DNA of 64,000 nucleotides. Origin: Brienomyrus brachyistius. Taxonomy: Eukaryota; Chordata; Actinopteri; Osteoglossiformes; Mormyridae. Position 1 is the first letter of the stretch. Each line of letters starts with the position of its first letter. The stretch covers positions 39,935,276 to 39,999,275 of the forward strand of contig NC_064536.1 in assembly GCF_023856365.1 (NCBI RefSeq), read 5' to 3'. The translations under genes and the position numbers were made by a program. Below the pieces are notes generated by a model. That model had not been told where the DNA came from, searched no databases, and saw only the letters and a list, made by a program, of their open reading frames with translations. Below, piece by piece: positions 1 to 10,756 of this stretch.

Positions 1-171
1 AATGATCTTCATCTTGGTCTAGAATTATAATATTTTGTCCGTCAAAGTGTGGCAGCCCAGTCATTTCAAAATCTCTTCTAAAGTTAGTAAAACATTTGCA
101 CCAACCATCCAATAGACCTATATCTTTTTATAACACAACTCCTATGGCTAATCAATGCATCATTAACATTT

Positions 172-438
172 TGTCACGGGAGACGGCAGCGATCGCGGGC
201 AGGCGGGTAAGAAGCAGGCAGACAGCCGAGAATCAGGGCAAACGAGGGGTTTAATCTCTGGGACGAGGGCACGAACATCAACTGACATCAATGACGGACA
301 AAGGACTCGGGTAAGACACGGACTGAAATACACAGGACTGAGCAAATTAACTAGATACAGCTGGGTACAATCGGGAGAAAACACGTGGGTAATCAGGGGG
401 CGTGGCACACAGGAGGAGCGGACGAGCCGGGCATGACA
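172..438 (-). mobile_element. Solo LTR with 5-bp target duplication
   Basis: The block starts TGTCACGGG and ends GGGCATGACA, so it has the TG...CA ends and short inverted tips of an LTR. CATTT stands directly on both sides (167-171 and 439-443). Read on the minus strand it has an ATTAAA-type signal followed by a short pyrimidine-rich stretch, as expected of R/U5. No internal retroelement sequence is attached. The 92-codon minus ORF here lies inside the LTR and is not a gene. Confidence 0.85.
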
Positions 439-983
439 CATTTGTTTAATTAAATTAATTAATTAAGTGAGCTGGTGGCAGAATTTAACAAATACATGGA
501 ATGGCTGGGGTGCCCCTGAGGAGAGGTTTAGGATCCAAAGCGTGGTTCATCTAGCGATCCAACAAGGCATCAGTAACTTTATGGAGAAAAGAAGAAATTC
601 TTGTTAGTTTTTATTGTGTCACTTTTAATTTGCATATATTTTTATGATAATTGTGTTTTTGTTCTGAGCAAATATACACAACCCAATTAAATAGCATTAA
701 ACGTTTTCTTTGATGGCCCAAGACTTTTGCATAGTACCATATTTTTTCAGAATCAAGAGACAATTTAATAAAAACCAGTCTTACCTTCACAAGATAACGA
801 TTATTAAACATTAACCAGCAGGTGGCAGCAAAGCACTTGTGAATAAGTGGCCAATACGTGGTTGTACAGGTTGCCAGCAGATAATTATCCCCTCTGTGTT
901 TAACTGACTCTCATGCTATGACTGTACAGACTGAGCAGGGCCGAGTGAGAGAGGCTTCACTGCAGTTAGCATAACCGTTTATT
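439..983. other. Non-coding flank, no gene seen
   Basis: AT-rich sequence between the solo LTR and the receptor tail exon. I see no splice-framed ORF or repeat I can name. The 66-codon minus ORF at 611-811 recurs in all copies but has no recognisable feature. Confidence 0.5.
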
Positions 984-1185
984 TTACAGCTCGTCTGACT
1001 CATTCTGCTCCACGAAGGTCATCTCCTCTGCCAGCTTCCTCTGATCCAGGGAGACCCTCTGCTTCTCTCTGATTGGTTCCCGCTTTCTACAGGAGGTCCA
1101 GTGCAGCTGAATGGTGATGATGGTGCAAATCAGGTAAAACACACCAGTCCCAGCTTTCAGTACAGCATCCAGAACCTGCTCCCAC
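984..1185 (-). CDS. Receptor transmembrane and cytoplasmic exon (open)
   Basis: Terminal exon following a good acceptor, 66 codons to TAA. It reads WEQVLDAVLKAGTG, a hydrophobic run (VFYLICTIITIQL), then a basic stop-transfer stretch and an acidic end (EQNESDEL). A lysine lies at the outer edge of the membrane span, a feature that in CD300-type activating receptors pairs with adaptor proteins. There is no ITIM or ITAM tyrosine in the tail. The same exon is open in copies 2 (17453-17654) and 3 (58078-58279). That it belongs to the Ig exons upstream is inferred from order and strand. Confidence 0.55.
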
Positions 1186-1281
1186 CTGTGAGACATATAA
1201 TACACCAGTGTGTCTGTCAGTCACACATATCACATTTAAACCTGAAGAACAAAACAGTGAATCTGTTCTGACTGAAGTAAA

Positions 1282-1819
1282 ACCACCTTGATAATCGACA
1301 GCAGCACCGATCAGCTCAGTCCTACATACAGAGCCAGCTGGACCAAAGAGCTGAATAAGAGGGTGGATGTGGACAGTAAAGTCTTACATGCTTTATAGAA
1401 ACACGGTACAGCCACATCTGTACTATTACACAGGACACATGTGAGGAACAGGAGACATTAACAAAGAGCATGAAAATAGCTAGAGATTATCACACAACAT
1501 GTTACACTATTTTGTAAAAACAGGCCTGCAGTCATTCCCCAGCAGCACAGGGCAGAAGGCAAGGGCTCACCCTGGATGGGATGGGATCTCAAGTTTATTA
1601 TTAAGAAAATGAAATAAAAAATATTTTTTTCCCTTAAAATTAAAATGACAGTTTCCCATTACTGTGTGATCAGGTAAATGCTGCTAGCTGGACCCCCACA
1701 CTACTGTAAATGCTGCTGAATGCTTACCTCCGTTTTTCATTATCCCCTCCTTCTTCATCATGTGCAGAGAAAAGGAGAGCAGTGGAAACAGGAGAAAGGA
1801 TAGTTAATAAAAAGCAGGG
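1282..1819. other. Segment unique to copy 1
   Basis: After ctgaagta the sequence departs from copies 2 and 3, which share about 200 bp here (17740-17944 and 58365-58569), and rejoins them at tttgcactgtcgcc. The copy-1 segment is 538 bp. On the minus strand it has a possible short cytoplasmic exon: a pyrimidine tract, then codons for DEEGGDNEK, then donor gtaagc near 1726. This may be the ancestral intron/exon content lost from the other copies, or an insertion. Confidence 0.5.
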
Positions 1820-2125
1820 TTTGCACTGTCGCCTCACTCCTCTGGCACGTGTACTCAAGTCTTCGCTGGAGTTCCGTGTGTATGGAGTTTGCATGCTCCC
1901 CCTGTGTCATTTTGGGGTTCCCTCCAGGGACTCTGATTTCCCCCCACAGTCCAAAAACATGCTGAGGCTAATTGGAGTTGTCAAATTGCCGGTAGGTGTG
2001 CTTGTGCGAGGGAATGGAGTGTGAGCGTGTCCTGCAATTGGTTGGCACCCTGTCATGGGACGTTCCCTGCCTTGCGCCCATAGGGACCCTGAGTTAGACA
2101 AGCAGTTTCAGACAATGGATGGATG
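1820..2125 (+). repeat. Dispersed fish repeat, head half
   Basis: Carries the familiar teleost repeat signatures 'cactgtcgcctcac', 'gtttgcatgctccccctgtgtc', 'cccccacagtccaaaaacatgctgagg' (in shorter pieces) and a terminal atggatgga. The first ~20 bp (ggcatggtggtgcagtgg) are missing in copy 1 but present in copies 2 and 3. I recognise the family by sequence but not its formal name. Confidence 0.7.
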
Positions 2126-2399
2126 CAGCACTGGAACAGATATTACAGAGTACAATTGTAACACTGGTCTACGCTGCAATGAAAAACCACCTACAGACAT
2201 GTTAGTCAGTCTGCACACCATTAGTAACAATTCATCCTCACAAAGATGAAAAAATGCCTGAATTATGTTGCAAGCTACATGGATTTGTCTGGATTTGTAT
2301 ACATAACAAGTGACTGGCTGTATGTCTGTGGAAAATGCTGTGATTTTTGTCATATTACAGACTGATCATAAACTAGAAGACACACATTCAATATTAAAG

Positions 2400-2559
2400 A
2401 CACCAATTAGCCTGACTGTGCGTTTTTGGATTGTTGGAGGAAACCCACACAGCATGTGGAGAACATGCAGACTCCACACAGACAGAGCAGAAGCCAGATT
2501 CAAACCCCTAAACATGGAGGCGTGAAGCAACAGCGCCGCCTACTGGACCACCGTGCCAC
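2400..2559 (-). repeat. Dispersed fish repeat, inverted partial copy
   Basis: Contains 'caattagcctgac', 'tggaggaaacccacac', 'gagaacatgcagactcc' and ends near ccaccgtgccac, which is the reverse complement of the head of the same repeat family. It lies 275 bp from the forward copy at 1820-2125. The pair recurs in copies 2 and 3. Confidence 0.65.
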
Positions 2560-3909
2560 TATCATTGAAACAATAATCCCAATAAATAACTCTGTTTCAC
2601 AACAGCTGATAAATAGGGGATTATCCCCACAAAGAAGCACAAACCCCTTCGTGAGTGAAACTGCTGGGTTGATTAGTATGTATCTATTTATATTCAAGCA
2701 TAAATAATTCACAGGCAGATTTAAATCAATTACTTATGTTTAACAGTAATATGAACTGGAATCTGCAGGATTCCACAACCAGCCACCAATACCAGCCAGT
2801 GTCCTTCCTCTCCAGCCCACTCATTGTCACAATGAAGGTTTTATTTTCTGTGTCATCCCTGATCAGGACAGGCCCCCCATGCAAACTCACTGATCTCTCT
2901 GATGCACAGGAGCCCCCAATCTTACACCACATCCTTTGTCTTTTGTTGTTTCCATAGTAACACTGACACTGTCTCCATCCACACCCGTCACCTCCTGTTT
3001 GTCCACTGACAGCCCTGGAGGACTTCAACACACAGGTAAAACACTCAAAGATTTGCACAGCAATGAAATGTTTATGAATATCAGCCCATTACAACATACA
3101 TACTGTATGTAAATGTTTGGCCAATAAACTGACATTTTTTAACATATTGCTTATCATATTTAACCTCATGAAGTCGCCCGATTTAGCTGACACTGTTACT
3201 TCTTCCAAGTCTCGTTTATCATATTGAATTAAATTAAAATGCAGATTTTTAAAATATTAAAACATTTTTTCCATCAGTGTTTGTGTTAAGGTCCTTCCTT
3301 TTTGACTCAGTGACATGTTACATACTGTGCATCTCATTGGCTACAGTCTGCAGTACAGACATCTTACCATCAGTGACTGACAGATTAACCTGATCAGAGA
3401 GGCTCCACTGATCTTCACACCACACCAGTACCGATCGGAGTCCTCAGCTGTCAGATTGTTCATGGTCACAGTGAAGACTCGCTGGTCAGGATGGGAGTAC
3501 ATGACCTCACATTATACCCTCTGCACCAGTATTTCACATGAGTTTTATATCTGTCACCATAGGAACATGGGATTGTTACAGATCATCCTCTCTGTACACA
3601 GGCCCATTTCACTGTAGACACACTGTCAGCACCTGTGGGGAAAATAATTAACTGAATAAGGATTTTCCATCTCATGACATCTCTAAGTAATTATGCTTGG
3701 TTTGTGTAATACTTAGATTAGGTCATGTGTAATTAACAGAACAGTGATGATGTATAAAAGTCAAAGACCATCATTTTACTATAAGAACAAGGAAAACAAA
3801 ACTAGTGTCTGATCTTGGGAAGGGCTTCAGCAGGATGTGGGATCGGGAATCTGAGCCTGGCAGTGTGTTCTAGGGTCTGAGAGGAAAACCAGGACCTTAA
3901 ATCCCTAGT

Positions 3910-3926
3910 AAAAGGCCTAGATGAGG
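3910..3926. other. Empty L1 target site
   Basis: The 17 bases aaaaggcctagatgagg occur once here and continue directly into tgaatgaatgggc. In copy 2 they stand on both sides of the L1 (20973-20989 and 26672-26688), and in copy 3 before it (60660-60676). This is the pre-insertion state. Confidence 0.9.
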
Positions 3927-3933
3927 TGAATGA

Positions 3934-4780
3934 ATGGGCTTGTCACTGTGTGGGATGGCCACACCCCTTAAGTACTATGGCCTTACTTGTAAACATATCC
4001 AGTCCTGTGATACAGGCCCTCTCATATTCCCTCTATACATGCTTCCTTTGCGCTCTATTTGTGAACGTTATTATGTAAAATATCATTGCTATGCTGGTGA
4101 TATGCAGCTCTATCTGCCATTAAAACCTGGTGACTGCTGCTCTCTGGTGGCCCTTTCTAACTGTCTGGAGGATATTAAGAACAGGACAGCAATGACTTTC
4201 GTCCAGATTAATGAAAACAAAACAGAGGTAATGAGTTTTGGTCACTGTTCATGATCTCAGAGAACAATTAGGGCCTCATTCAGAAAACTTCCAGTCACAT
4301 ACTAAAAATCTTGGTGTCATCTTTGATTCATCACTGAGTTTAAATACATAAATGCTGTTTTAAATACAAATAAATGCTGTTGTGAAGGGGTGTTTCTGTC
4401 AGCTGAGTTCAATAGCCTGGCTTAAACCACACCTTTCAGCCAAAGACCTGGAGAGTTACTCCTGCTTTTATCCTGATTGGGTTACTGCCGTTCTCTGTAC
4501 CCAGGTTTACCAGAAGCATCTTTATTCTGACTACACCTTGTTCAAAACGGTGCTACCAGGCTCTCAACAAAAAATAGACACCAAATTTCCCTGTGTTGGC
4601 TGCATTGCATTGGCTACCTGTTAAGTTTTGAGAATTTCTGAGAATACAGTTTAAAGATTTCTTATTTCTTTCTAAGGCGATACATGGCATAGGTCCCCAG
4701 TCCGTCTCGGAGCTAATTCAGCCTTACACCGCTTCTTATTAGATGCATCTCTGTACTGACCCTGCACACACAGGAACACA
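3934..4780 (+). pseudogene. L2-type LINE reverse transcriptase relic, copy 1
   Basis: The first ORF reads like the L2-clade RT core: GPLIFPLYMLPL, then YHCYAGDMQLYLPL (the catalytic YADD is now YAGD), then QINENKTEVMSFG. The second part (4382-4624) reads like the RT thumb/connection: FCQLSSIAWLKPHLSAKDLE, then a frame-shifted LHWLPV-like stretch and SELIQPYT. The catalytic change, stops and frameshifts mark it as dead. It lies immediately downstream of the L1 target site. Confidence 0.8.
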
Positions 4781-5150
4781 TTTTATTTATCTATTTAATC
4801 AGACTATTCTGCTTTGCACATCATGTATTTAACATTTATAGTGATTTTATATTTATTACTAGATTATTGTATAACTTTTGCACTGTTTTTTGAACTTGGT
4901 TGTTGCTTAGTCTTGTTTTTCCATGGAGCACCATTATACCAAACAGAATTCCTTGTAGGGTCAACCTACTTGGCAATAAACCACAGTCTGATTCTGATTA
5001 TTTTTTGTGTAACATTGTGTAACATTGGCCAATGTCTCTACTTTTACTATATATTTATATTATTTTGACCTACAGCACTTTGGCACAACATAGATTGTTT
5101 TTAAATGTGCTATAGAAATAAAAATAATTCAACTTGATATAGAAACATAT
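4781..5150 (+). repeat. LINE 3' tails, nested
   Basis: Two LINE-type ends are nested. The inner one (about 4781-5010) ends with 'ttggcaataaaccacagtctgattctgatta'-type sequence, the usual L2 tail. The outer one resumes near 5060 and ends 'ttttaaatgtgctatagaaataaa', the usual end of the RT relic just upstream. A younger L2 thus seems to have landed in the older one. Confidence 0.6.
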
Positions 5151-6200
5151 TTCAAGTCATCCATCTTGCCGAGATGGGGGTTGCGCTGTGACCCCTGGTG
5201 GACAAATTATGCAGCAACAGCACTCATATCATGGTTGAAAGTTGTGTCTTTAGTCTCTCTGTTTCTTTTTAGTTATCATTAATTGGCCATTATAAACCAA
5301 ATGCTGATAGCGATTTATCACAGACTCCTGCATTAATGAATTAAAATATTCATGATGAATAAAGAAGATGAATTGGCGCTAATGTGTATTTTTACTGTGT
5401 TATTGATAAGATAAATATTACAGTACACGGATCGCTCTGGTGTCTCAGAAATTGTCTCCATTTTTTCATACCAATTTATCATTAGTACAGTAGTGCTTGC
5501 AGTTCACAAATGCTTTGGCCTACAAACAATTTGGTTCGCAAAAACTAAATTTGGTCAATGAACAAACTCGACCAGATTCCTTTTTTTATACTGGTGTAAC
5601 ACCGGCGGGGCGCATATCCCAGCATGCCCTGCGTACAATTGTAAATAGAAGGACCACGACAGGCACCCAACAAGCACCGAACCCAAATACACAGATGGGA
5701 AACACAATGTTGTCAGAAGCTGAACTGCGAAATGCAGATGCAGTGAGAGATTTACACACACTAAATACACGTTAGGATCGGACAGGGTATACACACAAGA
5801 CATGGGCAAAGTGTAAAGTGAGGTAGACCTTCAACAACACGTCACTCCATTGTAGGGCAAAGGAAGCTGGAGAATTGCCATGTGAACAGCAGAAATGTGG
5901 TCATACAGGATGTGAGGGTGAGACTGTGTGCTGTATACAGAGGGTCTGACCTCACGGCTTTGTTTCAGTCTTTAGTATTGTGATGACATTGTGATAGCCC
6001 AGTGATAACTATACTGGATGGGTTGTACCCCTTCAAAGAGCAAGGGGAGATGGGATACCATTGTGGTATGCAAGCAGGTCCTCAGGGTTGTCACACATGC
6101 TTTTCTGAGGTGTACACTGCTGGTTGCTTGAGCCCCTGGATGAGACACTGGTCAGTACCCTGCAGAATCGCTGTGGGCAGTGTGAGGACTTCTGCCCTCT
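5151..6200. other. Mostly unassigned sequence with a leader-flank-like patch
   Basis: No gene recognised. The patch at about 5886-5975 (gtggtcatacaggatgtgag ... agagggtctgacctca ... tttgtttcag) matches the flank of the leader exon at 14588-14672 and, inverted, 12922-13002. It therefore looks like a further copy of receptor-gene upstream sequence. The copy-2 equivalent is 27896-28950, with the patch at about 28638-28727. Confidence 0.5.
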
Positions 6201-6214
6201 CAGTTAAACAATAG

Positions 6215-7480
6215 GTGCAGGGATTGAGTCAAATGAGTCTCTCTGCATCCTGCTTAATGATATCAAGGGGTTGTGTAGGCGTGTCTGTGCTCACATGGCT
6301 CTATCAGTACAGAGTGAACTGGCCAGGGATCAGTTTATCTAGACACTTAACCCCAGATAGCTCACATTCAGACACAGTCAACCCCTCTGCGTCCCTAGAC
6401 GAGGCCCTGGAACTGGCTTTGGAGAGAGAAATTGTGGGCAGCGAGGTGGCGGGGAACGAGGCGGGAGAAATCAACCAAGCTGTAAACGCCAAAGGGCTTG
6501 GAGGACCCAGGCCCTCAGGTTTACTTCCTGGATGCAGACTGCCTGTAGGCTGACAGGCAGCAGCACCCCCCCCCACCCCTCAATCCTCAGACAGTGTCCC
6601 AAGTTCACCGCCACCCAGGGTTCCGCCAAGGGCACGCATAGCCGGGAAGATGTGGGCCAACAAGGTTAATTTCCGGAACTTCCTTGGTGACACCGGGGAG
6701 GTGGCCCTGCTGCCACCTGCTGCAGAGGTGGTGACTACGGATTGGACTCACAGAGGCAACTTCTGTCACATACCCACCATAGTGATGTGAGTCGCATGTA
6801 CTGCCCTAGTCCATACAGGTTCCGCTGCAACCCTGGTGAGACCAGACACTGTCTAGAACTGACATTGGTGCAGGTGAGAACAATGACTGGTGACCTGGCC
6901 CCTTTAAGAGGGACGGGGTTGTTCCCTTTTGACATGGGGGGTTTAGTTGTGAATAGTAACTATGTGGATGGCTGACATGCTCGATCCCTCCATCCTGGGC
7001 CTGAATTTCCCCCGGAGCACGGCATGTGTGCTGGACTTTGGGCACAACATGCTGAGATTCCCTGCGGTCCATGTGTACAGTGGGGCCGCTGGCCCCGCAG
7101 CCTCTGCAGCTGACTGCCCACCCCTTACTGCCACTGGGCCTGTACCTCCACATCAGCTAGAGATCCCTTCCTCTGCTACAGTCACGTGGGCCCCTGAGCC
7201 CACATGTGTCCCCTCCAGTGTTGCGCTGCAGCCTCACTCACTTCACTGGAGTCTAACGGGGTTTACCAGAGCGACTTACCTGAAGCTGCCATTGGAGGAG
7301 CCCATGATGACCACACGGTTGCCCTTCTGCCACTGCAATCCCACTGCCCTGGTCCTCTACCTCACACCATTGATCCCCTGCCCCACCCATACGGTTGTGT
7401 GCCTCTTCAGGTTTGCAGCCTCCTCCTGCACTGAGCGGCCATTTCAGAAGTTTAATTATTTAATTTACAGTAATACACAT
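6215..7480 (+). pseudogene. Gypsy-type gag/protease relic, copy 1
   Basis: Three stretches lie in the same reading frame, separated by stops. The first (6215-6553) is an acidic gag-like end (ASLDEALELALERE). The second carries a retropepsin active site, NFLGDTGEVALLPP, with DTG at 6689-6697. The third (6962-7495) has MLDPSILGLNF and CVLDFGHNMLRF, the conserved ILGxDFL region near the protease end of Gypsy pol. No RT or integrase follows. An LTR is not obvious nearby. Confidence 0.75.
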
Positions 7481-8192
7481 GTTTCCAACCATTAAAAAAA
7501 TTATCCAGACTTAAAGTCACTTGAATAAAAATATTTAAAAACTTGTTAGCATTTCAATATAGTACCTGGTTGGACTGTGTACTTCCTCTTTGTTTAAAAA
7601 TAACCAGTAAATCCTATTATTATCCTGCTACCCCCACTCTACCAAAACTCATGAAATGATATGATACATTTGGAGGAGGAAGATTTCTAATAGATCCTTT
7701 ATACCCACCAACCAGACCAGTATAAGAAGCTGTACGATGTAAAGTCTCTTTAAATGGGTACAGACTACTTGCGTTTATTGTAATAAGTATCTCATAAATT
7801 TGACTTTACACTTTTGCATGGTATTGATAGATTTTGAAAGTTAATTACTTAACACAATTCTTATTAAAATTGTTCATTATACAACCTGAATGTCTCAAGG
7901 TAGCACATTAGTACAAAAAACGCTGTATGATGTATTATTGTAGCAGTCAGATGTTATTTTAACCAATGTACAGGTTTACCTTTAATTTAATTCTACAAAC
8001 ATAATCAAAATCATTTGTGAAAAAGACATTTAGTCATTTACTAAGGCAGATACAACCTGTGGAAGCACAGCTAAAAGCATACCATCACCCATTATAGAGT
8101 GACCCATTGTCTTTGTAACTGAGTAATCACAACTAAGTGCAATTTACTATAATGAAACTGTACACAGAAACTGTAAAGGCAAAGGTAATTTA
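7481..8192. other. Unassigned AT-rich flank with palindrome empty site
   Basis: No gene seen. It holds tgtacg at 7731-7736, the single-copy site that is duplicated as tgtatg around the palindrome in copy 2. At about 7597, copy 1 passes directly from tgttta to aaaataacc where copy 2 has 3.2 kb of extra DNA. Confidence 0.6.
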
Positions 8193-8357
8193 TTATGATG
8201 AAATGCTTCCAAAATGCCCAGTGTGCTTCAGCGTTTCTCCTTTTCTCCAGTCGTCGACAGGTCCTGTGTTTATTAGGTGATCTGTGATGTAGGAGATCCT
8301 GAGAATGGCTGCTGCTCCAAGGATGATTGGCAGGTGGCTTTTCCCAGGAACAGCGGG
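8193..8357 (-). CDS. Candidate terminal exon of a small membrane protein, copy 1
   Basis: After acceptor tctccag the frame is open for 54 codons to TAA: PAVPGKSHLP, a hydrophobic segment (IILGAAAILRISYI), then a hydrophilic tail with TGPVDDWRKGE. The corresponding exon in copy 2 (48847-49011) keeps the frame with only A-to-V and H-to-Y changes. I do not recognise the protein and found no clear upstream exon; a C-rich repeat block lies directly upstream. It could also be chance. Confidence 0.35.
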   Translation of the reverse strand, partial: PAVPGKSHLPIILGAAAILRISYITDHLINTGPVDDWRKGETLKHTGHFGSISS

Positions 8358-8439
8358 CTGGAGATGTAATGGTGGGATGGAGAAAATAAAGTGTAGGGGA
8401 ATACAGAGTACAAACAACCATAAGAAACACACGGCCTAT

Positions 8440-9580
8440 GGCCATATGTCCACAAGACAACCACCCGCCCAACCCGAGAGGGAGCCCACGAGGGACTAAG
8501 GGGGGCCCAACCCCTGTAAAAGGAGGTCCGCATAGGGGGGACAGACAGCGAGCCCCCCAGTCCCTCCCGCAAGCCCTCCACCGAGGGAAGCGGGTCCAGG
8601 GCCAAAGGGCCCCATCAACCGGGAACACTCCCCTGGCGGACGGTCCCCCCAGCCCGCTCCCCGGCAGGACGGATCACCGCCCACTGTAGCGACCCGGCAC
8701 GTCCCCCCCCTCCCCGACACTGCAGGATGATCTAAGGGAGACCCATACAAACAAAGTGCACCCCCCCCCCCCCACCACCCAGGAGCGGACCTGCGTCAAC
8801 CGGGGAGCGGCAGACCCCCCGCCCAGCCCAGACCGAACCCTACAATTCGCCTAGAAGGGCTCAGAGCATCCCTAGATACCCCGGACCGCCTGCCAGGGCC
8901 CCACCACGGCGCAGCAGAGCCAAGGACCACCAAGCCCGCAGCCCACAAGAGGAGACGGCCCACACCGGCCAGGGCCGTCTTCTACCTGCCGGGCCACCCC
9001 ACACGCGCAGGGCCAGAGACAGAGAGTTAGGGGGGACCTCTCAGCCCCCACTGATTCCCCGTCCCATGTTAATGTGAAGTGTGCATGTACATGTGTGAGA
9101 GACTTGTGTGTTTATGTCTACAATACATTAAAATTAGTGGGTGCAGTTCGAGTATGAGGGCCCCACCACTGGCAGATGGCAGAGTCCCCCATCCCCCTCC
9201 CTGCACCCCAAGGCCCTAATGTAGCATGGACTGTGTATATAACTAAAGTGCAAAAAGCAGGTGAACAGTCGAGGCACGGGCACCCCACCACTGGCAGACG
9301 GCAGAGCCCCACCTGCCTAAACCCACCTCCTCAGCCCTAGTGTCATGTGCTGTCTAATGTGCAAGTAAAACCTCCCCACTGCCCCTCAAAGCTCTAGTGT
9401 TGTATGAAATGTGGTGTCCGGCCCAGGAGAGCAATAAGGGCGTGCAGGAGTGGGCCCCCCCGGCACCGGGGCCAGATCCCCGACTGGCCCCGATTAGTCC
9501 TCATCCCCGACCCCACACAACCGGCAGGGGCGGCCAACCGAGGGGGTTCAGGGGCGCCACATTAACAATTATTAATAAAC
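8440..9580. repeat. C-rich repeat block, copy 1
   Basis: Strongly C-rich on the plus strand with almost no AT, unlike its neighbours, and with C runs of 7-14. Two diverged direct units (about 9150-9255 and 9270-9370) share 'ccccaccactggcaga', 'ggcagag' and 'gtgcaa'. Long ORFs on both strands are due to base composition. The element family is not recognised. Low-homology CpG-rich repeats of this sort are common in fish. Confidence 0.55.
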
Positions 9581-9722
9581 ATTCCACTATACATCTCAAA
9601 ATTTATCACACTTAATTCATTATCTTTGATACTGTTTCAAACATTTAATGTTCCCCAAACAGCAGCAGAAGAACAACAGCTTCATCTTCCTTGTATTTTG
9701 GCTCTTCTCTGTGTCAAGAGCT

Positions 9723-10067
9723 CTACAAGCTCAACTTTAATATTAATTTTCCACAACTTCTACATCTTCTATCTATACCAGACCCACATCTATCTCTACA
9801 CCGCCAGTTTCCTCTCTGAAGAGTCTCAGAAACAATGCCAGCATTGCCTATCACTCTCACACCCTCACCTCCCTTACACCAGTCAGTCACACCTCCCAGT
9901 CCCCCCATAACCTCCCCAGCCTGGACAGTGGGGGGTGTCGCTGGTGAGCACTCCTCCAAACCTTTCCTCTCTCCCCAGTCGATCACCTCGTCCCACAGGT
10001 CCCAGGCTTGCCAGTGCTGGTCGTTGGACCAGGAAACAGCTTTCGGAATTTTCATTCTGGTTAACAT
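9723..10067 (-). CDS. Tryptophan-rich ORF of unknown function, copy 1
   Basis: 114-codon ORF beginning MLTRMKIPKAVSWSNDQHW and continuing QAWDLWDEVIDWGERKG before a low-complexity Gly/Val/Cys part. The first 35 codons look protein-like; the rest looks like composition-driven ORF. Copy 2 (50384-50728) has the same ORF with a few replacements. It could be a first exon for the minus-strand exon at 8193-8357, but no splice donor is convincing. Function unknown. Confidence 0.25.
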   Translation of the reverse strand: MLTRMKIPKAVSWSNDQHWQAWDLWDEVIDWGERKGLEECSPATPPTVQAGEVMGGLGGVTDWCKGGEGVRVIGNAGIVSETLQRGNWRCRDRCGSGIDRRCRSCGKLILKLSL

Positions 10068-10077
10068 AATTAACTAG

Positions 10078-10440
10078 CCGTCTGTGATACTCTCAAAGCC
10101 AAACTAGACACTGTGTATTTTCAACGTACTCCAGACATTTGCTAAATGCTATTCACCAAGAATGCCTATGGAAAGGGATGGAGCCTTCATTGGCTGCTCG
10201 TGGCATCGAGGTTACTCCGATAGAAGCGGCCAAATTGCTAAAACTGTTTCACAACCTATACAGTAACGCTGGCGAAATCAGGACGCTGCTTCGGTACGTT
10301 ATAACATCGCCATGGTAATGAACCCAGCAAACGGTTAATCTTACTTCAACAACATGGGACATTTAAAAAGTAAACGTATAGGGGCTCTTTTCAGAATAAC
10401 ATCTTCAGATGAAACGCATTACGACAGACCGGATGAGTAA
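10078..10440 (+). pseudogene. Two-exon C-terminal gene fragment, copy 1 (frameshifted)
   Basis: Exon 10078-10293 and exon 10395-10440 match the open version in copy 2 but carry two extra bases in the cactgtgtattt stretch (near 10115), which shifts the frame inside the first exon. Splice sites (taactag, gtacgt, ttttcag) and the final TAA are kept. Upstream exons were not found; the segment seems to hold only the end of a gene. Confidence 0.5.
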
Positions 10441-10756
10441 AACCAATCATATCAACCATAAGGCTTGTTGTTTTTAAGTTTAACACAATTATTTTCTCTT
10501 ACAGTTTAAATATAAACAATCACATTACGAAAAATGGCCACAGCATCTACAGTTTAAGCTACTAATTTTAAATATATTTCAATTATATTTTGCGGCAATA
10601 TTTGCATGAACTATATCACGACATACAATGAAATATATAATTAACTATGCTAACAAAACATAATCTGAAGAAATAGCAAGAAACATACGAAGAGATGCTT
10701 CTCACCGCTGCGCCATCGCTCTGTCAGAAAGTTTATGTTCAAACTGCACTGATTTT

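Larger units (their letters stand above)
984..3632 (-). pseudogene. CD300/pIgR-like Ig receptor relic, copy 1
   Basis: Three exons are visible on the minus strand. Exon A (3632-3368, acceptor ccccacag, donor gtaaga) encodes a V-type Ig domain with SVTIPCSYG, KYWCRGY, TVTMNNL and DSDRYWCGV, the teleost CD300/pIgR-like pattern. Exon B (about 3022-2734) is a second V-type domain with CYYGNN, MWCKIGGSC, IRDDTENKTF and KDTGWYW. The last exon (1185-984, acceptor gtctcacag) encodes a membrane segment and a 37-residue tail. Lesions: in-frame TGA just before SVTIPC in exon A, a 49-bp out-of-frame deletion in exon A (after 3491), and loss of the core cysteine in exon B (WYWW for WYWC). The family normally sits on leukocytes and signals through adaptors or tail motifs. 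This copy cannot make a normal receptor. Confidence 0.75.

Noticed and set aside
163..441. 92-codon minus ORF
   Set aside because: Lies inside the solo LTR and is explained by it.
2108..2353. 81-codon minus ORF repeated in all three copies
   Set aside because: Conserved only because the whole unit is duplicated; lies between halves of a dispersed repeat and has no protein-like feature.
8092..8628. 178-codon minus ORF and other long ORFs in the C-rich block
   Set aside because: Few stops because of base composition; low-complexity Pro/Gly/Arg translations without domains.
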